A DNA stretch of 64,000 nt from positions 278,762-342,761 of the forward strand of contig MU277688.1 of assembly GCA_022385805.1 (NCBI GenBank). The letters run 5' to 3'. Under the pieces are notes generated by a model. It was given only the letters and a program-made list of their open reading frames with translations. It was not told where the DNA came from and did no database searches. The translations under genes and the position numbers were made by a program. Positions 20,305-31,881 of the stretch are shown here, in pieces. Position 1 is the stretch's first letter, and each line of letters opens with the position of its first letter. Source of the stretch: Pilatotrama ljubarskyi (lineage: Eukaryota; Basidiomycota; Agaricomycetes; Polyporales; Polyporaceae).

Positions 20305-23300
20305 CTACTTGGGATTCATCGCCGCGAACAGCTTCGACACCCGCTCCGACACCCGCCCCACGCCCACCGCGACACCGAACAGCACCGCGAGGTCGACCAC
20401 GACGACGGTCAAGGCCGACAGCATGAACCGCGGCGCGAAGATCTTCCACACCATCAGGTGTCGGCGGAGCCATGCTGAGCACACCGCGCTGCTCAATAGC
20501 AGCGTAGCATGATAGAGCATCATGCCTAGTGAGGCGCGCACGGCGTCGCCGCGTATTTTGATGTCGGAGGCAGGCTGAGGGAGCGGCGCCACGTTCCATA
20601 GTGCGACCAGCGGAGTCGCGAGCGCGATGAGGAAGTGCGGGCCAAAGGTGTTGAAAATCACAAGGAGCGGCGAGAACGGGTACGCGAGGCTGGGCGTGAG
20701 CACGAACGCCGCTTTCCACTGGATAGACGGGATAGCCGCCTGGTGCCCCGTAGCGAAGAACGCGTGCATAGCGAGGAGCGCGAGCGGCGTGATCTCCGAG
20801 AACCTCAGCGGCAGGCTCGTCGCCCGCAGCAACTCGGGCTGGAGGATCGCAGACGGGTTGCCGGACGCGAAGACTGCCTCGAGGCCCCGCACGTCGCGGA
20901 TGCTGTCGACCACTTCCAGGTGCGCGAGGACGGCGACTGTGGCGAGGGCGAGCACGATCTGCCCGGTCAACTGCATCGAGGGGTACAGCAGGCCAAGGAA
21001 AAGACACCAGAAAATGAGGTATGGCGCGCCGTAAGCGTTCGCGAATCCGAGGACCGTGACTTCCCTCTGGCCGGCCTGCCCGGACGCAGCAGAATTCCCT
21101 TTTGTCTCCGTGGAGATCTTGAGGCAAAGTGGCACGAGCCACCATAGCGCATAGCCGAGGAAGAGGACACCTCCGAACGCAAGGCGCGCGCACAGCGTCC
21201 GGACGGACCGCAACGTACCTGCCCATTCCGGACCCAACGCTTCGGACGAGTCGAGGTGCTCGAGCACCCAGAACGCACTTCCTAGGAGCAACGTCCCCGG
21301 GAGGATCCACGGGAGAATAATAGCAGCGGTGCCCTTGTCCGACTGCGAGATCCTCAGGAACCTCTTGACGACCCAAGGGAGTGCGAGGGCGACGGGGACG
21401 GACAGCGCGAGAACGGGCAGCGGCGGCGAGGGCAGCGACGACGAAGCGAAGAACGTCACGTGGCAGTGCGGCTGCTGCTCCTCCCTGCACACCGTGCTCG
21501 CCGCCATCAGACGCACGCACACCGCGAACAGCGCGGAGAAGCCGAGGATGCGGGCGCGCAATCGCGACGTCGGCGCGCTGAGCCCGGCGAGCGCGGACGG
21601 CGCGATGGAGCTGATGAGGAGGAAGGTCACGACGCGGTCCTCCCAGACGGTGAACGAGTTCGACGCGAACGCAAGCGCGTGCAGGATGAGCGGGAGCGGA
21701 AGGGAGGTGGGTGAGCGGAGGGAGAGGCTAGAGAGCGGGGGGAGGGCAGAAGAGATCGCTACGAGGGAGGAAGAGAGCGCGCATCCGAAGAGCAGAGCGT
21801 CAAAGAGCCCGAGTCCCTTGACGTACCGCGAGACCATCATGTACGCGATGAACCCGAGGAATGCGCCGCTGATCGCGCTGGAGATGTACCACCGTCGGAC
21901 CTCCGCTACCCAGCCCTCCCACTTGTCCTGCAGCGCGCCGAGCTTGAAATAGAGCAGCGCTCCAGCGATGGTCCCAGTAACCAGAAGGACCAAGCCTAGC
22001 GCCATGAGCGATACGTTGAACTGCGCCCAGAGCATGCGGCACATGGCGAGAGCCTCGCGGGTGTACGCCTTCATCGCAAGCCATTGCGTTTCTTGATTCT
22101 TTGAGCTACCTTTGAGATTAATGGCTTCCCACAGCTGCTCGAGATCGCTCCAAGCGGCGTCGAGCTCACCGCCCGAGGCGCTTGCGCGGTAGGTGTCGAG
22201 GTAACGCTTCACCTGCTGCAAGTTGATAGAGAGCGCACGCGTGTAGTCCGTGCCCGCATGGTCGTGCCAGAAGAGCTCTGGAATGACCGTGCCGAGATTG
22301 TTGAAGGGGATAGGGAGGCCGAGGAGCAGGGACAGCGTAGGGGCAAGGTCGATCTGCTGAACATGCCGGTTCTCGACAGTCGCCCCGGGGAAGAAACGAG
22401 TAGTGAGAAGGTACGAAGGGATGTCAGCCTTCTGATGCAGCAGCTGAGGGCCTTTGCTGTACACCCATAGCGCGGCGGAGGTCTCGAGGTCACCGTCACC
22501 TCCGTGGTCGCCTTTCCGGTCCATGCCGTGATCGCCCAGGAGAACTAGGAGCGTGTCGTCGTCGAGCAGCTCGACAACTCGACGCAGAACGTCATCCATC
22601 TGCTTCTGCTTCGTCCTCATAGTGGGGTGATCGGGTCCGAGACGGTGTCCGACGTGATCCATGCCTAGGAAATGGCCAATGAGCACATCCCACGAAGCGG
22701 TCTTCTCTTGTAGCAGAGGGAAGAGATGTTCAATGACTCCTTCGTCGACCGTGTGCAGGTCTTCGACGTTGAAAGAGTCGTACGGGAACGTCATGTTCGG
22801 CTCGAAGGAGTCTGGGAAGACGGTCGTCCATGTGTCGTCGCCCATGAAAGCGATCTACGGCTGGAGAATTGTGGATCGTATCGCGACTCCAGCAGGTGCA
22901 GAGACCTACCTTCTTCCCCGCGAGTCGCAACTGACCGATGAAGGAGTCTTCGTTGATTGAGGAGCCGCCAAAGTTCGAGCCCATGTCGATAAACGTAGGC
23001 AGAGAGCCGGTAGTGATACCCTTCAGGCGCTGGAGCGTAGTGGTAGGCGGGTCCGAGAACATCTCAAAGAGGAATGAATGCGTCGGCTTCGCAGCAGTAA
23101 GCTCCTGTGGGAGGGTGATCACATTGTGGTGGTATGGCGACTGGGGTTCCGGTGGGTTTGCGCTCAAGAAGTCGAAACGCAGCGCGTCGATTACGAGCAC
23201 GACGGCTTTTCTGTGGGTCGGAGGCAGCGTGCATGTGCCGTCCTGGCATTGATTGATGTCCGAGAGTGCGAGACGCGTGAGCAAGAATCCGCGAGTGTAG

Positions 23301-23365
23301 AGGTAGATGCCGGCGAGGTGGACGAAGAAGACCCAGAGCAACAGCGAGAGCCCCTTAGAAGCCAT
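20305..23365 (-). CDS. GPI13: GPI ethanolamine phosphate transferase 3 (PIG-O/Gpi13)
   Basis: Transfers ethanolamine phosphate from phosphatidylethanolamine to the third mannose of the GPI precursor in the ER, creating the bridge to proteins. Two exons (22910-23365 and 20305-22854) with a 55-bp intron give 1001 residues, normal for the family. An N-terminal membrane anchor (LLLWVFFVHLAGIYLY) precedes an alkaline-phosphatase-fold lumenal domain. Its metal ligands are visible: VLVIDALRFDF (Asp60), KGITTGSLPTFID (nucleophile Thr), GHFLGMDHVGHR and LGDHGMDRKGDHGG. The C-terminal half is a multi-pass membrane domain of about a dozen hydrophobic segments. The intron junction gives AGKK-IAFMGDDTW, matching the conserved family motif. 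Divergent from DPB4, with 423 bp between the two ATGs. Confidence 0.95.
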
Positions 23366-23788
23366 GTTTTAGGGAGATTATAAGTTATGCCAGAAAGTCA
23401 ATCTGCATTGCTATAGGCTTGGGTATGATGAAACCGGGAGCATCTCTGCAGAGCACACTACGTACCAGTCGCCCGTCCCTAACTGATCACCTTCAAACGT
23501 GCAATGCTGGCAGGTTGTTGTTTCTTCTCGTCCACAAGCTCAACCAGTGCCTTTAGCCGAACACCAAGCTTGTTGACGACAACTGCAGCAGGAGTGACGA
23601 GGAAATCCCGAGAAGAGGTGGGCTGAGGACGGGAGACGGGACAGCAGCGGACAGCGGTGGTGGTGGTAAGCGGGAAAGCAGCGGGCGCGCGTCTGCCACA
23701 CTCCTCTCCTTCCAGCCACCACCACCTCCGCGCCTCTGCCCCAAGCTTCCCCCTCGCCGACGTTCTACTCCATTTCAGCGTAACCAAT
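23366..23788. promoter_or_regulatory. shared upstream region of GPI13 and DPB4
   Basis: Head-to-head starts 423 bp apart. The DPB4 side is a long CT/CCACC-rich tract (23640-23760), typical of fungal housekeeping promoters without TATA. No specific factor site is claimed. Confidence 0.5.
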
Positions 23789-24764
23789 ATGCCCAAGGCT
23801 AAAGAACACGCAGGCGGCTCGATGGCACAGGCGCAGCAGGATGCGGTTGCGGATGGCATCGAGAACTTCGAGCTGCCCCGGAGCGTGGTCATGAAGCTCG
23901 CGCGCGCGTCGCAGGTGCGTGTCTCCGACGCGTTTTTCGCGTTTACGCCGACTGAGGGTGCTCATGACTTACCTGGGATTTTGAAGGTACCAGAAAACAC
24001 GAAGTTCTCGAAGGAGGTGATCCTGGGGATAGTCAAGGCCTCCACCGTCTTCATCAACTACCTAGGTGCGTTCCCTTTATTTGAAACATCTGAGGTGTAC
24101 TGACGGAGCAACCTCACAGCTGCGACGTAAGGGTACTTGCATATGATTGCCGGACTGCTTGGCTCAATGTGCTGCAGGGCGCATGAGGTTGCTAGCTCGA
24201 AGCAGCACAAGAGCATCTCCGCCACCGACGTGCTCAAAGCGCTCGAGCTCGTAGAATTCGGTGACATCGCCAAGAACATCCAGGGCGAGCTACAAGGTCT
24301 TTCCTTTTCTTCTGCTCACTCGTGATCCCCTGCTGAACATGCGCATAGTCTATCGCGACCTGCAGAAGGCGGACAAGAAGAAAGGTGGAAAAGGCAAGGC
24401 ACGAGACGCGTCCGACTCTGCTTCCGCCGCGGCGAAGCCGAAGGGCAAAGCCAAGGCGTCCGCCGCAACAGATGGTGCTCAGCAGCATCAGGTGCCTACA
24501 ATCCATATCCCGAGGCCATCTGGCCAGCCCGCGACCGGGCCACCGTCCGACGTTGACCCGGACGACCACGGGCAGTCCGAAGAGGTGGACGAAGATCAGG
24601 AGATGCCCGACCAGGACGAAGAGGTCCCAGATGACGTCGACGAGGACCTTGATGAGCCTGAGGACGAGGAGGGTGTCGAGCCGGAAGACACTATGGCGCT
24701 CGACGAGGAGGAGTTGCAGAGGGACAGCAGGGGCTTGGACGCATACGATGCGAATGGGGAGTGA
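23789..24764 (+). CDS. DPB4: DNA polymerase epsilon subunit 4/histone-fold protein (Dpb4/POLE3)
   Basis: Histone-fold partner of Dpb3 in DNA polymerase epsilon; in many eukaryotes the same fold also serves ISWI/CHRAC remodelling. Five exons (23789-23914, 23987-24065, 24120-24126, 24178-24296, 24349-24764) give 248 residues. The histone fold spans about residues 25-110: ADGIENFELPRSVVMKLA, KEVILGIVKASTVFINYL, then AATAHEVASSKQHKSISATD and VLKALELVEFGDI. The AATAHE motif is only obtained through a 7-bp third exon. The tail is basic/Ala-rich (KKKGGKGKARD), then strongly acidic (DEDQEMPDQDEEVPDDVDED). The last intron donor is the weak GTCTTT. Confidence in the family is high; the micro-exon rests on frame and homology. 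Confidence 0.93.
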
Positions 24765-25386
24765 TCCTCCAGTTGCGCGGGCCCCGGCGATGCAGTACGT
24801 GGTGTGTTCCTCCCACCAGTTCTTCCTTGTACTATACCAGACATGTAGCTGCATCTGGATCCGCCGGTTCATGTGCACGCCTCCTAGCAGTGAGGTCAGC
24901 TAGCGCGTTGGCCTCGACTGGCATCGCTGGTGGGCAGTCTCATTCCCTTTTCGTCCGCCCCGGCCGCCTGCTGTGCGACTCCACTCTGTCTTACAGCTTG
25001 GGGATATTCCTGGCTACTTGTAGCACTTGAGAAACGCATTCTGGGTTATCCGGACAGACCGGCTCGTATAACACCTCGCGGCGTTCCAGCATTATCTCAG
25101 CGCCCATTGGTGTCAGCGCTTGACTTAGACGATCATGCTGCATGCCTCGGAGCACTCGGCTGCATATAACTCACACCCTTCTAGCACTGCATACATACAG
25201 CTCTAGATCTTACAGCCGCCGCTATACCCTCCTACCACCCCAGCCTCTGGAGAGTATTTGACTGTGCGATTGTGGAGCAGATCCGAATCCGTGGCTAGCT
25301 GCGGTGTCCCTCGGTCGAGTTGATCAGACCTTCACTCTCCACCGACAAGGTAGACTTGGTTCTCAAGTTGCAGAGTCGAGTTCAAG
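24765..25386. other. DPB4 3' flank and rhodanese-gene 5' region
   Basis: No gene. At 25387-25453 a sequence with GTAGGT donor, CTGAC branch site and CTTTAG acceptor ends one base before the next ATG and is probably a 5' UTR intron of the downstream gene. Confidence 0.5.
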
Positions 25387-25454
25387 GTAGGTGGATTGGT
25401 TTCCATCCCACCTGGATCTGGTAAGGAACTTGTGGACTGACTGCGTTCTTTAGC

Positions 25455-26495
25455 ATGTCCAACCCATCACGCAGTCGCTGGACATCAAGTTCCTCGACGC
25501 GCTCCACCAGCAGTTACGGCGAGGTCATCGCGCGACCCGAGGTTGTCATTCCCGCGGGCTATGCTGCAGATCCGTTGGGACGTTCCCCATCGCCGGACGT
25601 CCTCAGTCCCATCCGCGAACAGGTCGCCCAGACCATCGTGCTCCGGTCGACGCGGGACGCCGAGACTGTAGAAGGCACAAAGGTCGGCGTCATCCTGACG
25701 CTCCCATACTCCTCCGGGGAGGAGTTTCTCAACATAATCGCCTCCGAGCTCAAGCGCGCCATGTTGCCTAAACAGCAGTCGTACCTCTTCATCCTCGCCC
25801 TACCCACCAACAGTCTCCTCAGTCCCGTCCTCATCTGCGCATCGTCCGAGGAACTGGCTGAGCGCGCCGGCATGCTCGTCAAGTCCAAATTCCTGAACCG
25901 GGTCCACAGGTACGACCTCCGGCACGGACGCTGGGGCGCCCTCATTCGCGACCTATGCACCACCAACTACGACGAAGCCGCGCTCTGGGACGCAGCGCGC
26001 AAGGCGGCCCGTGCGCCGCTCGATCCGCTCAACCCCCCGCCCGGCTCCCGCAGCATCTCGCAGATCCTCGAGCACGCGCGGGCGCGCCTCCAGCGCATCA
26101 CCCCGCAGCAGGCGTACGATGAGCTCCAGGACCTCACCATCCTCTGGCCCGTCGTCCTCGTCGACATCCGCCCGGAGGCGCAGCGGCGCGAGTTCGGGAG
26201 CATCACGGGCGCGCTCGTCGTCGAGCGCAACGTGCTCGAGTGGCGCTTCGATCCGCGCTGCGCGTACCGCCTGCCCATCGCGGATAGGTACGACATCCGG
26301 GTCATCATTTTCTGCCAGGAGAGCTACACGTCGTCGCTGGCCGCCGCCTCGCTGCACGACTTGGGTTTGTTGAACGCGACGGATATGATTGGAGGGTATG
26401 CTGCTTGGAAAGAGGCTGGGTTGCCTGACGAGGTTGAGGTCTCGTCGACAGCCCCTCCTACAGACGGTCGGATGTCCGTACCTGTAGAAACTTGA
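25455..26495 (+). CDS. rhodanese-domain protein
   Basis: One open exon of 346 residues from the first ATG. The N-terminus is Ser/Arg-rich and disordered. The middle (about 70-215) is a mixed alpha/beta region I cannot name. The C-terminal part (about 222-325) is a rhodanese fold: LVDIRPEAQRREFGSITGAL, the ERNVLEWRFD loop, active-site FCQESYTS with Cys287, and GLLNATDMIGGYAAWKEAGLP. Rhodaneses carry a persulfide on this Cys in sulfur transfer; the Cys and the YTS loop are kept, so activity is plausible. Substrate unknown. A probable 5' UTR intron ends just before the ATG. Confidence 0.85.
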   Translation: MSNPSRSRWTSSSSTRSTSSYGEVIARPEVVIPAGYAADPLGRSPSPDVLSPIREQVAQTIVLRSTRDAETVEGTKVGVILTLPYSSGEEFLNIIASELKRAMLPKQQSYLFILALPTNSLLSPVLICASSEELAERAGMLVKSKFLNRVHRYDLRHGRWGALIRDLCTTNYDEAALWDAARKAARAPLDPLNPPPGSRSISQILEHARARLQRITPQQAYDELQDLTILWPVVLVDIRPEAQRREFGSITGALVVERNVLEWRFDPRCAYRLPIADRYDIRVIIFCQESYTSSLAAASLHDLGLLNATDMIGGYAAWKEAGLPDEVEVSSTAPPTDGRMSVPVET

Positions 26496-26710
26496 GGCGG
26501 CGCAGATACAAGTATCGCCTACCTCACAACCTTCATTGACTAGTTGTTCGAGTTGCAGAGCTGGTCATCCTTGGATCGCGTAGACACAGTATGATCCGTC
26601 GACGTCTGGTTACATGCTGTACTCTAACTGATGACATTGTCCCGACTGCGTATGCACATACATAGAAACTGAAGAAAACTGAAGACATGCTCAGAAACAT
26701 AAGCAGCCAG

Positions 26711-28318
26711 CTATCGGCTCGGCGCATCCACATCCTCATACACCACTTTCTCGGTCACTAACGACCGCAAGAGCTGCAGAGACTTCTCGTGCACCAGCTG
26801 TAGGTCCGACTCCTCCTGGTTACGCCGGAACATGTTGACGTGAAGCTCTGAGAGAGGCATCGTCTCGTACGCGGCCCGGAATTGCAAGCACAGCGCGATG
26901 CCATCCAACAGCTCTGGCTCCCACCGACACCGTAGAATATCCAGTCGACGAAGGTTAGGCAGCACGCGTTCGCTCTGCCTCAACGCGGCGAGGACAGTCC
27001 TTAGGCGCCTGGGAGGACCCTCGAGCGTGAGGCGGCCGAGCGCGGGGAATGCCCGAAACAGGTCCACCCAGGCGGACTCCGGCACATCGAATCGCTCGAC
27101 GGTCAGGTGCGCCAGCGGGGCGTCGGCGAACAGGGTGCGAAAATCCTCGAAGAACTTTTCGTCCCTCCGTAGCCCGTGTCCGAGGGGGTCCATGTCGAGA
27201 TAGAAGCTGGCACCGCCGTCGGCTGAACACCGGAAATTCCAGGGAAAGATGATCGCGGAGGTCGCGGCGCCGAGGATGGGGATGCATTCGGGGTCGCACG
27301 GGATGTGGTCGAGGAAGCCGTCCGGGGCCTCTCCGTCCTCGTACTCGTCCTCCGCGGCCACTTGAACGTACACCCCGATGTCGCACGCCAGCGGCAGCCG
27401 TATGTGCGCGAGAAGGTGGAACACGTCCGGCTCCAAGCCGGACGGGGGACAGAGCAGGCGGAGTTTCCGCAGATTGGGTAGATGCGCGATCGGCGCGGGC
27501 TCCTCGCTATCGTCGAGGTCTTTCACGCACTGACACACGGGCAGAGCAAAGTCGATCTTCAGCTCTTCGAGGGCTCGGCACCCATCCAGGCAACGCAGGA
27601 AGTCCATGGTGTTGAACTGCGGGTCGTGGTGGTGCCAGTCGCTCAGCTTGATCGTCTGGAGCTTCTGCACCACGGCGGATTGCCAATAAACGTGTGCGTA
27701 CTGGAAGTGGACGTGGCGGAGAGCCGGAAGGTCGTACAGCTCCTCATCGCCAAACTGGACCTCATACGTTGTCTTGCACGCATTCAGGCGAAGGTCCTCG
27801 AGCATGGGCATCGGTTTCTTCAAAAGCATGTTGAGGAGGTCCAGCGCGGCGTCGTCGGTCTCGCGTGTGGCGATGAGGCGGATACGGTCGATTTGCTCGA
27901 ACAGAAGTTGCTTGGATGCTACGAATGTCGACGCATGATAGAAAGCGAGGTCGACCAGGAGTTCTCCGGAACGGTCCAAGCAAGTCTGGAGCCACTCAGT
28001 GTGCCGTCCCACGACGATCTTCTGCCAATAGCTCGACGTAGTGAGCAGGCAGCCTCGCCAGCGTCGGCAGACGCTGCTGAGCGTCACCAAACTGCTGGGT
28101 TTGACGAAATTTTTGACGATCTCATAAGAAACGACGAGGGAGTCGGAGAGAACCAGTCGGAGGATCGAGGCCAGCAGCTCGTCAGGGAGGACATCGATAC
28201 TGCAAACCCCTCTCGATGACCCGTCATCCTCTTGCAAGTCGATGGACTCCCCCAGTCGAGGGTCAGCCGCGTCCAGCATCATGCGCGAGGTCGTCGCGAG
28301 CAGTGCTTCTGGCGTCAT
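26711..28318 (-). CDS. F-box/LRR-type protein (535 aa)
   Basis: Single-exon gene with ATG at 28318. The F-box lies at about residues 42-100: VLPDELLASILRLVLSDS, then VTLSSVCRRWRGCLLTTSSYW. The remainder is irregular leucine-rich sequence (LPALRHVHFQYAHVYW, LPNLRRLDILRCRW). F-box proteins recruit substrates to SCF ubiquitin ligases through Skp1; the substrate is unknown. Same fold class as the F-box genes at 29059, 35487, 37725, 47295 and 53798, but not closely alike, so not a recent copy. Confidence 0.85.
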   Translation of the reverse strand: MTPEALLATTSRMMLDAADPRLGESIDLQEDDGSSRGVCSIDVLPDELLASILRLVLSDSLVVSYEIVKNFVKPSSLVTLSSVCRRWRGCLLTTSSYWQKIVVGRHTEWLQTCLDRSGELLVDLAFYHASTFVASKQLLFEQIDRIRLIATRETDDAALDLLNMLLKKPMPMLEDLRLNACKTTYEVQFGDEELYDLPALRHVHFQYAHVYWQSAVVQKLQTIKLSDWHHHDPQFNTMDFLRCLDGCRALEELKIDFALPVCQCVKDLDDSEEPAPIAHLPNLRKLRLLCPPSGLEPDVFHLLAHIRLPLACDIGVYVQVAAEDEYEDGEAPDGFLDHIPCDPECIPILGAATSAIIFPWNFRCSADGGASFYLDMDPLGHGLRRDEKFFEDFRTLFADAPLAHLTVERFDVPESAWVDLFRAFPALGRLTLEGPPRRLRTVLAALRQSERVLPNLRRLDILRCRWEPELLDGIALCLQFRAAYETMPLSELHVNMFRRNQEESDLQLVHEKSLQLLRSLVTEKVVYEDVDAPSR

Positions 28319-29058
28319 GGGTATGTTCTAGCCTCTTGCGGTCAACTTCGTGGCCTTGAGAAATCACCGTCGGACTACTCACCACTCTGCAGATGGGCTT
28401 GGAAGTATAGCAGTCCTAGGTATACAGCTTGCATCAGCTTCGCGGCCGTCGAAGCAACCAGACGGGGGTGTCCCAGCAACCGAATATATATGACCATGAT
28501 GTTCCCTACAAAGAAGAGAAAGACAATGCTTCAGCGGAAAGCAACCGTTGGGTAGACGGGCCCGATGACATACCTGCAGCATACTACGCCCCGCAGCGCC
28601 AAAGCACGCACACCGCGGGGGACAAAGAGTTACGACTCGAGTTCAACATTGTCAGCCGGGGTCGGCATTGCGATGATCATGCTTTCTGTGATTCATACCG
28701 TCGATCTGCACACATGGAAACGTAGCTGGGCACCTCAAGGGGCAAGGGAAACCGTCTCCGCCAGCGAGACAAAAGCTCCTGTGGTGGCGATGAACAAAGA
28801 AGAATGCACTGTGATCGACGGCAAATCATGGAAGCCTGGGCGAGCGGCTGCGGGTGTCGTAGGTTGACGACGTAGTGCAGCAGCAGAAGTCTCGAGCTGG
28901 GTCCATCCGCCGGTGCAGATCAGATCAATAGACCCAGTAGACTGTAGAATGCTCTACACAGCTACGCAATACATATCAGTCAGCGACTCCGAGACTACTG
29001 CACTTTAGACCGTGGTGCAACAGTGATCACGGACTGGACTGCGTATGGATACAAAGCG
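28319..29058. other. gene-free stretch
   Basis: Intergenic between two same-strand F-box genes. A plus-strand frame at 28429-28725 shows no protein-like composition. Nothing else recognised. Confidence 0.4.
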
Positions 29059-30015
29059 CTATACCATCTCGGGGGCAGGGCTTGCGAGTCTGTCTATCCA
29101 CTCTCGCTTCCAGCAAGAGTACGTGTCTCTCTCCTCGGTCCTCTCCTGAACAGCGAGCCGCACCGGCCGCGTCAAATCCTCGCGACCCTCCAGCTCGCGC
29201 AACGACGCCAGCATCTTCTCATGCATCAACTGCATGCCGCGCGACAAATTACCCTTCCTCGTGAGCGTCGTGGGCGGAGGTCGCACCTCGACTACTAGAT
29301 CACGGAGCAGAGGAGGAAGGAAGGCGGGGAACGAGGCTGCGCGGGCCGGTGTATGGTCTGCCCGATCTCGAAGGGCAGATTCCAGCTCTTCGGCGAAGGA
29401 GGCGGCAGCGACGAGGCCCGATATCCGGAGCTCGGTCAGAGACGGACATGCAGTGTCGAGTGTGCCCAGGTGGAGGAGTCCATGAGGATTCCGGTTCCCC
29501 GATAGGTGCAGTGTTTCCAGGCGCGGCATGGAATTGGCTGTATGTGGGAAGGGATAGAAGCCATGGACCGAGAGTTCAGTCAAACGAGGCATCGGGGTAG
29601 AGAATAGCGCGCCGAGCAGAGGAGGGCCGGTATATGGGCACGAGACCATCATGGCGAGCGTCTCCAAGGTTGGCGCGGCCAGGGTGAGGATGCGCAGCGC
29701 GAAGGTCTTCTCCGCTAGGTATCGATCCTGCGCATCTTCAGAGGTACGCACGACACGTTCTTTCGTCTGGCTGTGAGTCCAGTCGGACAGGAAGAGGTGG
29801 CGGATGCGACGGAGGTGGGGAGGGGTGACGTCAAGGCGGGCGACCAGCTCGCTCATCTGCTCCATGCCCGAGATGGCGAGAGATTGGTAGAGGTATGGCG
29901 TGGCGACTTCGCGGAAGTAGTGCGAGACGAGGGCGAGGGTGCGTGCGGTCGAGCCATCGTCCGTGCAGGCGAACGCGAAGATTTGCGCGTGCAGCTCGAG
30001 GGGCAGTGTGTCCAT
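29059..30015 (-). CDS. short F-box-like protein (318 aa)
   Basis: Single exon from ATG at 30015. The F-box-like N-terminus MDTLPLELHAQIFAFACTDD is followed by LALVSHYFREVATPYLYQSL, the usual agaricomycete motif. The rest holds leucine-rich segments (LRRIRHLFLSDW, PRLETLHLSGNR, PSLTELRISGLV). The C-terminus ends VQERTEERDTYSCWKREWIDR. Probably an SCF adaptor; target unknown. Confidence 0.8.
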   Translation of the reverse strand: MDTLPLELHAQIFAFACTDDGSTARTLALVSHYFREVATPYLYQSLAISGMEQMSELVARLDVTPPHLRRIRHLFLSDWTHSQTKERVVRTSEDAQDRYLAEKTFALRILTLAAPTLETLAMMVSCPYTGPPLLGALFSTPMPRLTELSVHGFYPFPHTANSMPRLETLHLSGNRNPHGLLHLGTLDTACPSLTELRISGLVAAASFAEELESALRDRADHTPARAASFPAFLPPLLRDLVVEVRPPPTTLTRKGNLSRGMQLMHEKMLASLRELEGREDLTRPVRLAVQERTEERDTYSCWKREWIDRLASPAPEMV

Positions 30016-31224
30016 CGCTGTTGGTCGCTGGCAGGTGAGACGGGGTGCTGAAGGCGAGGAAGACTGACCTCGTCGGCCATGGCGGACGTATTTGTTTTGT
30101 AGTTACTGTACTGTACATGTCTGCGAATGGACGACCTGCGATTGCGCGAGGATGTTGCGTGCTGACGTGCGAGCGTCACGTGACCGGCCGCTTTCGCTCA
30201 ATGAGCGTCCTCGCATTCCAGGCCGAGGCAGTGGACTTGATAGATGCACATGGGGACCCACAGGCGGCAGTTCAATGGCAAGGACGGTATTGCTGAGAAA
30301 AGATCGCAGCGCAGGCACGAGAGCGGCCTTCGAGAAGGCTGTGAGAACTCTGCTGTGAGGTGACAAATTACGGCAAATTGACTGGGAGGAAGACGGAGAA
30401 GGTGGCACTTTACGCAGGGATCTGTGAGAGTGCTGATCCAAGAGCGGCCCTCCAGTCGGCATGTACTCTCGGAGCCGCTATACGAAACCTAGTCTTGACC
30501 AGCAGGGCGACGATAGTGGAAAGCTTCCTTATACCAGAGCGTTGACTGGCCGATCTAGGGGAGCGATTATGCTCGACAAAGAAAAGACACGGATAAGACT
30601 CGACTCGGATTGAGTGTGCGTATAGGCATGTCAAGCTACAGCAGTATCACTGCACCAGTCGAGATGGCTGTCAAGAATAAGTCGAGGGGAGATGTAGGCG
30701 CCCAAGGGGAGTATGAGTAGCGCCCGGAGATTACGCCTGGACGGTCTTGAAGCTTAAAAGGGCGGTGGGACACTAGCAAAGCAGACGAACACTCTCGACT
30801 GTTAGGGACCGTCCACGGCATGGGCTGGTGTTCATTCGGTACGCGCGTTTTCGGATATAGGTCGAATATCCAGGAAAGGAGCGTGTCGCGAGTATCAGGG
30901 AGTAAGTACGATCCTCACGGTGCCCTGACCCAATGCCTCATCTGGCAAGGGCTCAAAAGATCCGAGTGATGGTAGCAATAGGTCCAGATTATAGACGATA
31001 CAGTGTAAGTCTATGTAAGGGGATGGCATGTAGGTCAGGACGCTGCTCAGCACCACGTGATAGTATAGGCAGACACGCACCTCAAGGCTAGTAGATACAG
31101 ATGGCGAGTTCTCCCCGCAGAAAGAGTCGTCAGGGTTGGTTGGTCGTATGATATCGATGCCTCATCTGGAGTGTCATAGTGGGTAGAGCAGCTCAGGAAG
31201 TCGGAGGGATGCGCACTCACCGAA
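30016..31224. other. gene-free stretch
   Basis: Over 1 kb with only short unsupported frames on both strands. No repeat or RNA gene seen. Confidence 0.4.
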
Positions 31225-31629
31225 TCATGCCGCAACCGCGATGGCCTTGGGCTGCTCATCCGCAATGGTGAGGTGCTCCATAGCATCCTGGAACTCCTCA
31301 TCACCGCTTTCGTCGTCGTCGTCGTCCTCTTCTTCCTCTTCTGCAGAGGCGCCTTCGTCTTCATCGTCCGAAGGCTCGTCCTCGAAGTCAAGCTACGCCT
31401 GAAAGTCAGCCATCATCGTGTGTGCAGTCGGTATGCCCTTACTCACTGGATCGTAGATCACTCTTATGACAAGACTGCAGCTCGGACATGTGGCAATGTC
31501 CTCATAGTTCTTGAGCTGCTTCTTCGAGATCTCGAAGCGGTCGCCGCACGGACATGGGTAGTGGTACACGCGCTTCTCCCCGTCCCACGCCATGTCCTCG
31601 ATCTCGACCTCGTCGTAATACGCACCCAT
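31225..31629 (-). CDS. DPH3: diphthamide biosynthesis protein 3 / Kti11, CSL zinc protein
   Basis: Electron donor for the radical-SAM Dph1-Dph2 step of diphthamide synthesis on eEF2, and also required for Elongator-dependent wobble-uridine modification of cytosolic tRNA. Exons 31447-31629 and 31225-31392, 54-bp intron, 116 residues. The CSL zinc-ribbon has its four Cys in YPCPCGDRF and [14 protein letters not shown]. The acceptor is the second of two adjacent AGs; using the first would create a stop. The acidic tail ([20 protein letters not shown]) is longer than in yeast Kti11, a common feature in basidiomycetes. Head-to-head with MTO1, 252 bp between ATGs. Confidence 0.94.
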
Positions 31630-31881
31630 GGCGCGGAGGGTATAACCACAAGCTCAGAGCCCAGAGAGTGGAAGGTGGTGGAACGGAGTCAAATGTTTGC
31701 AAGCATGAGTCCGAGAGGTACGGACATGATCCGTCTGCTGAAAAACGGCTTATGTAAGCTCGTCTTCCCCAAGACGGTAAGCGCTTTCGGCGTGCTTGAC
31801 CTTAAGACACAACAACGAACAGGCCTCTGCTCGGCACGTCCAGGCGGAACTTGGCAAAGCGAAGCGGGAACAGCTTGCTGG
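31630..31881. promoter_or_regulatory. bidirectional promoter of DPH3 and MTO1
   Basis: 252 bp separate the divergent ATGs, so both promoters must lie here or overlap. No classical TATA at a good distance for either gene. Confidence 0.55.

Noticed and set aside
20135..21520. 461-codon minus-strand frame
   Set aside because: It overlaps the GPI13 membrane domain in another frame; high GC of the true gene keeps it open. GPI13 motifs are unambiguous.
31273..31881. Plus-strand frame across DPH3
   Set aside because: It is antisense to DPH3; only the part from ATG 31882 is real, as exon 1 of MTO1.
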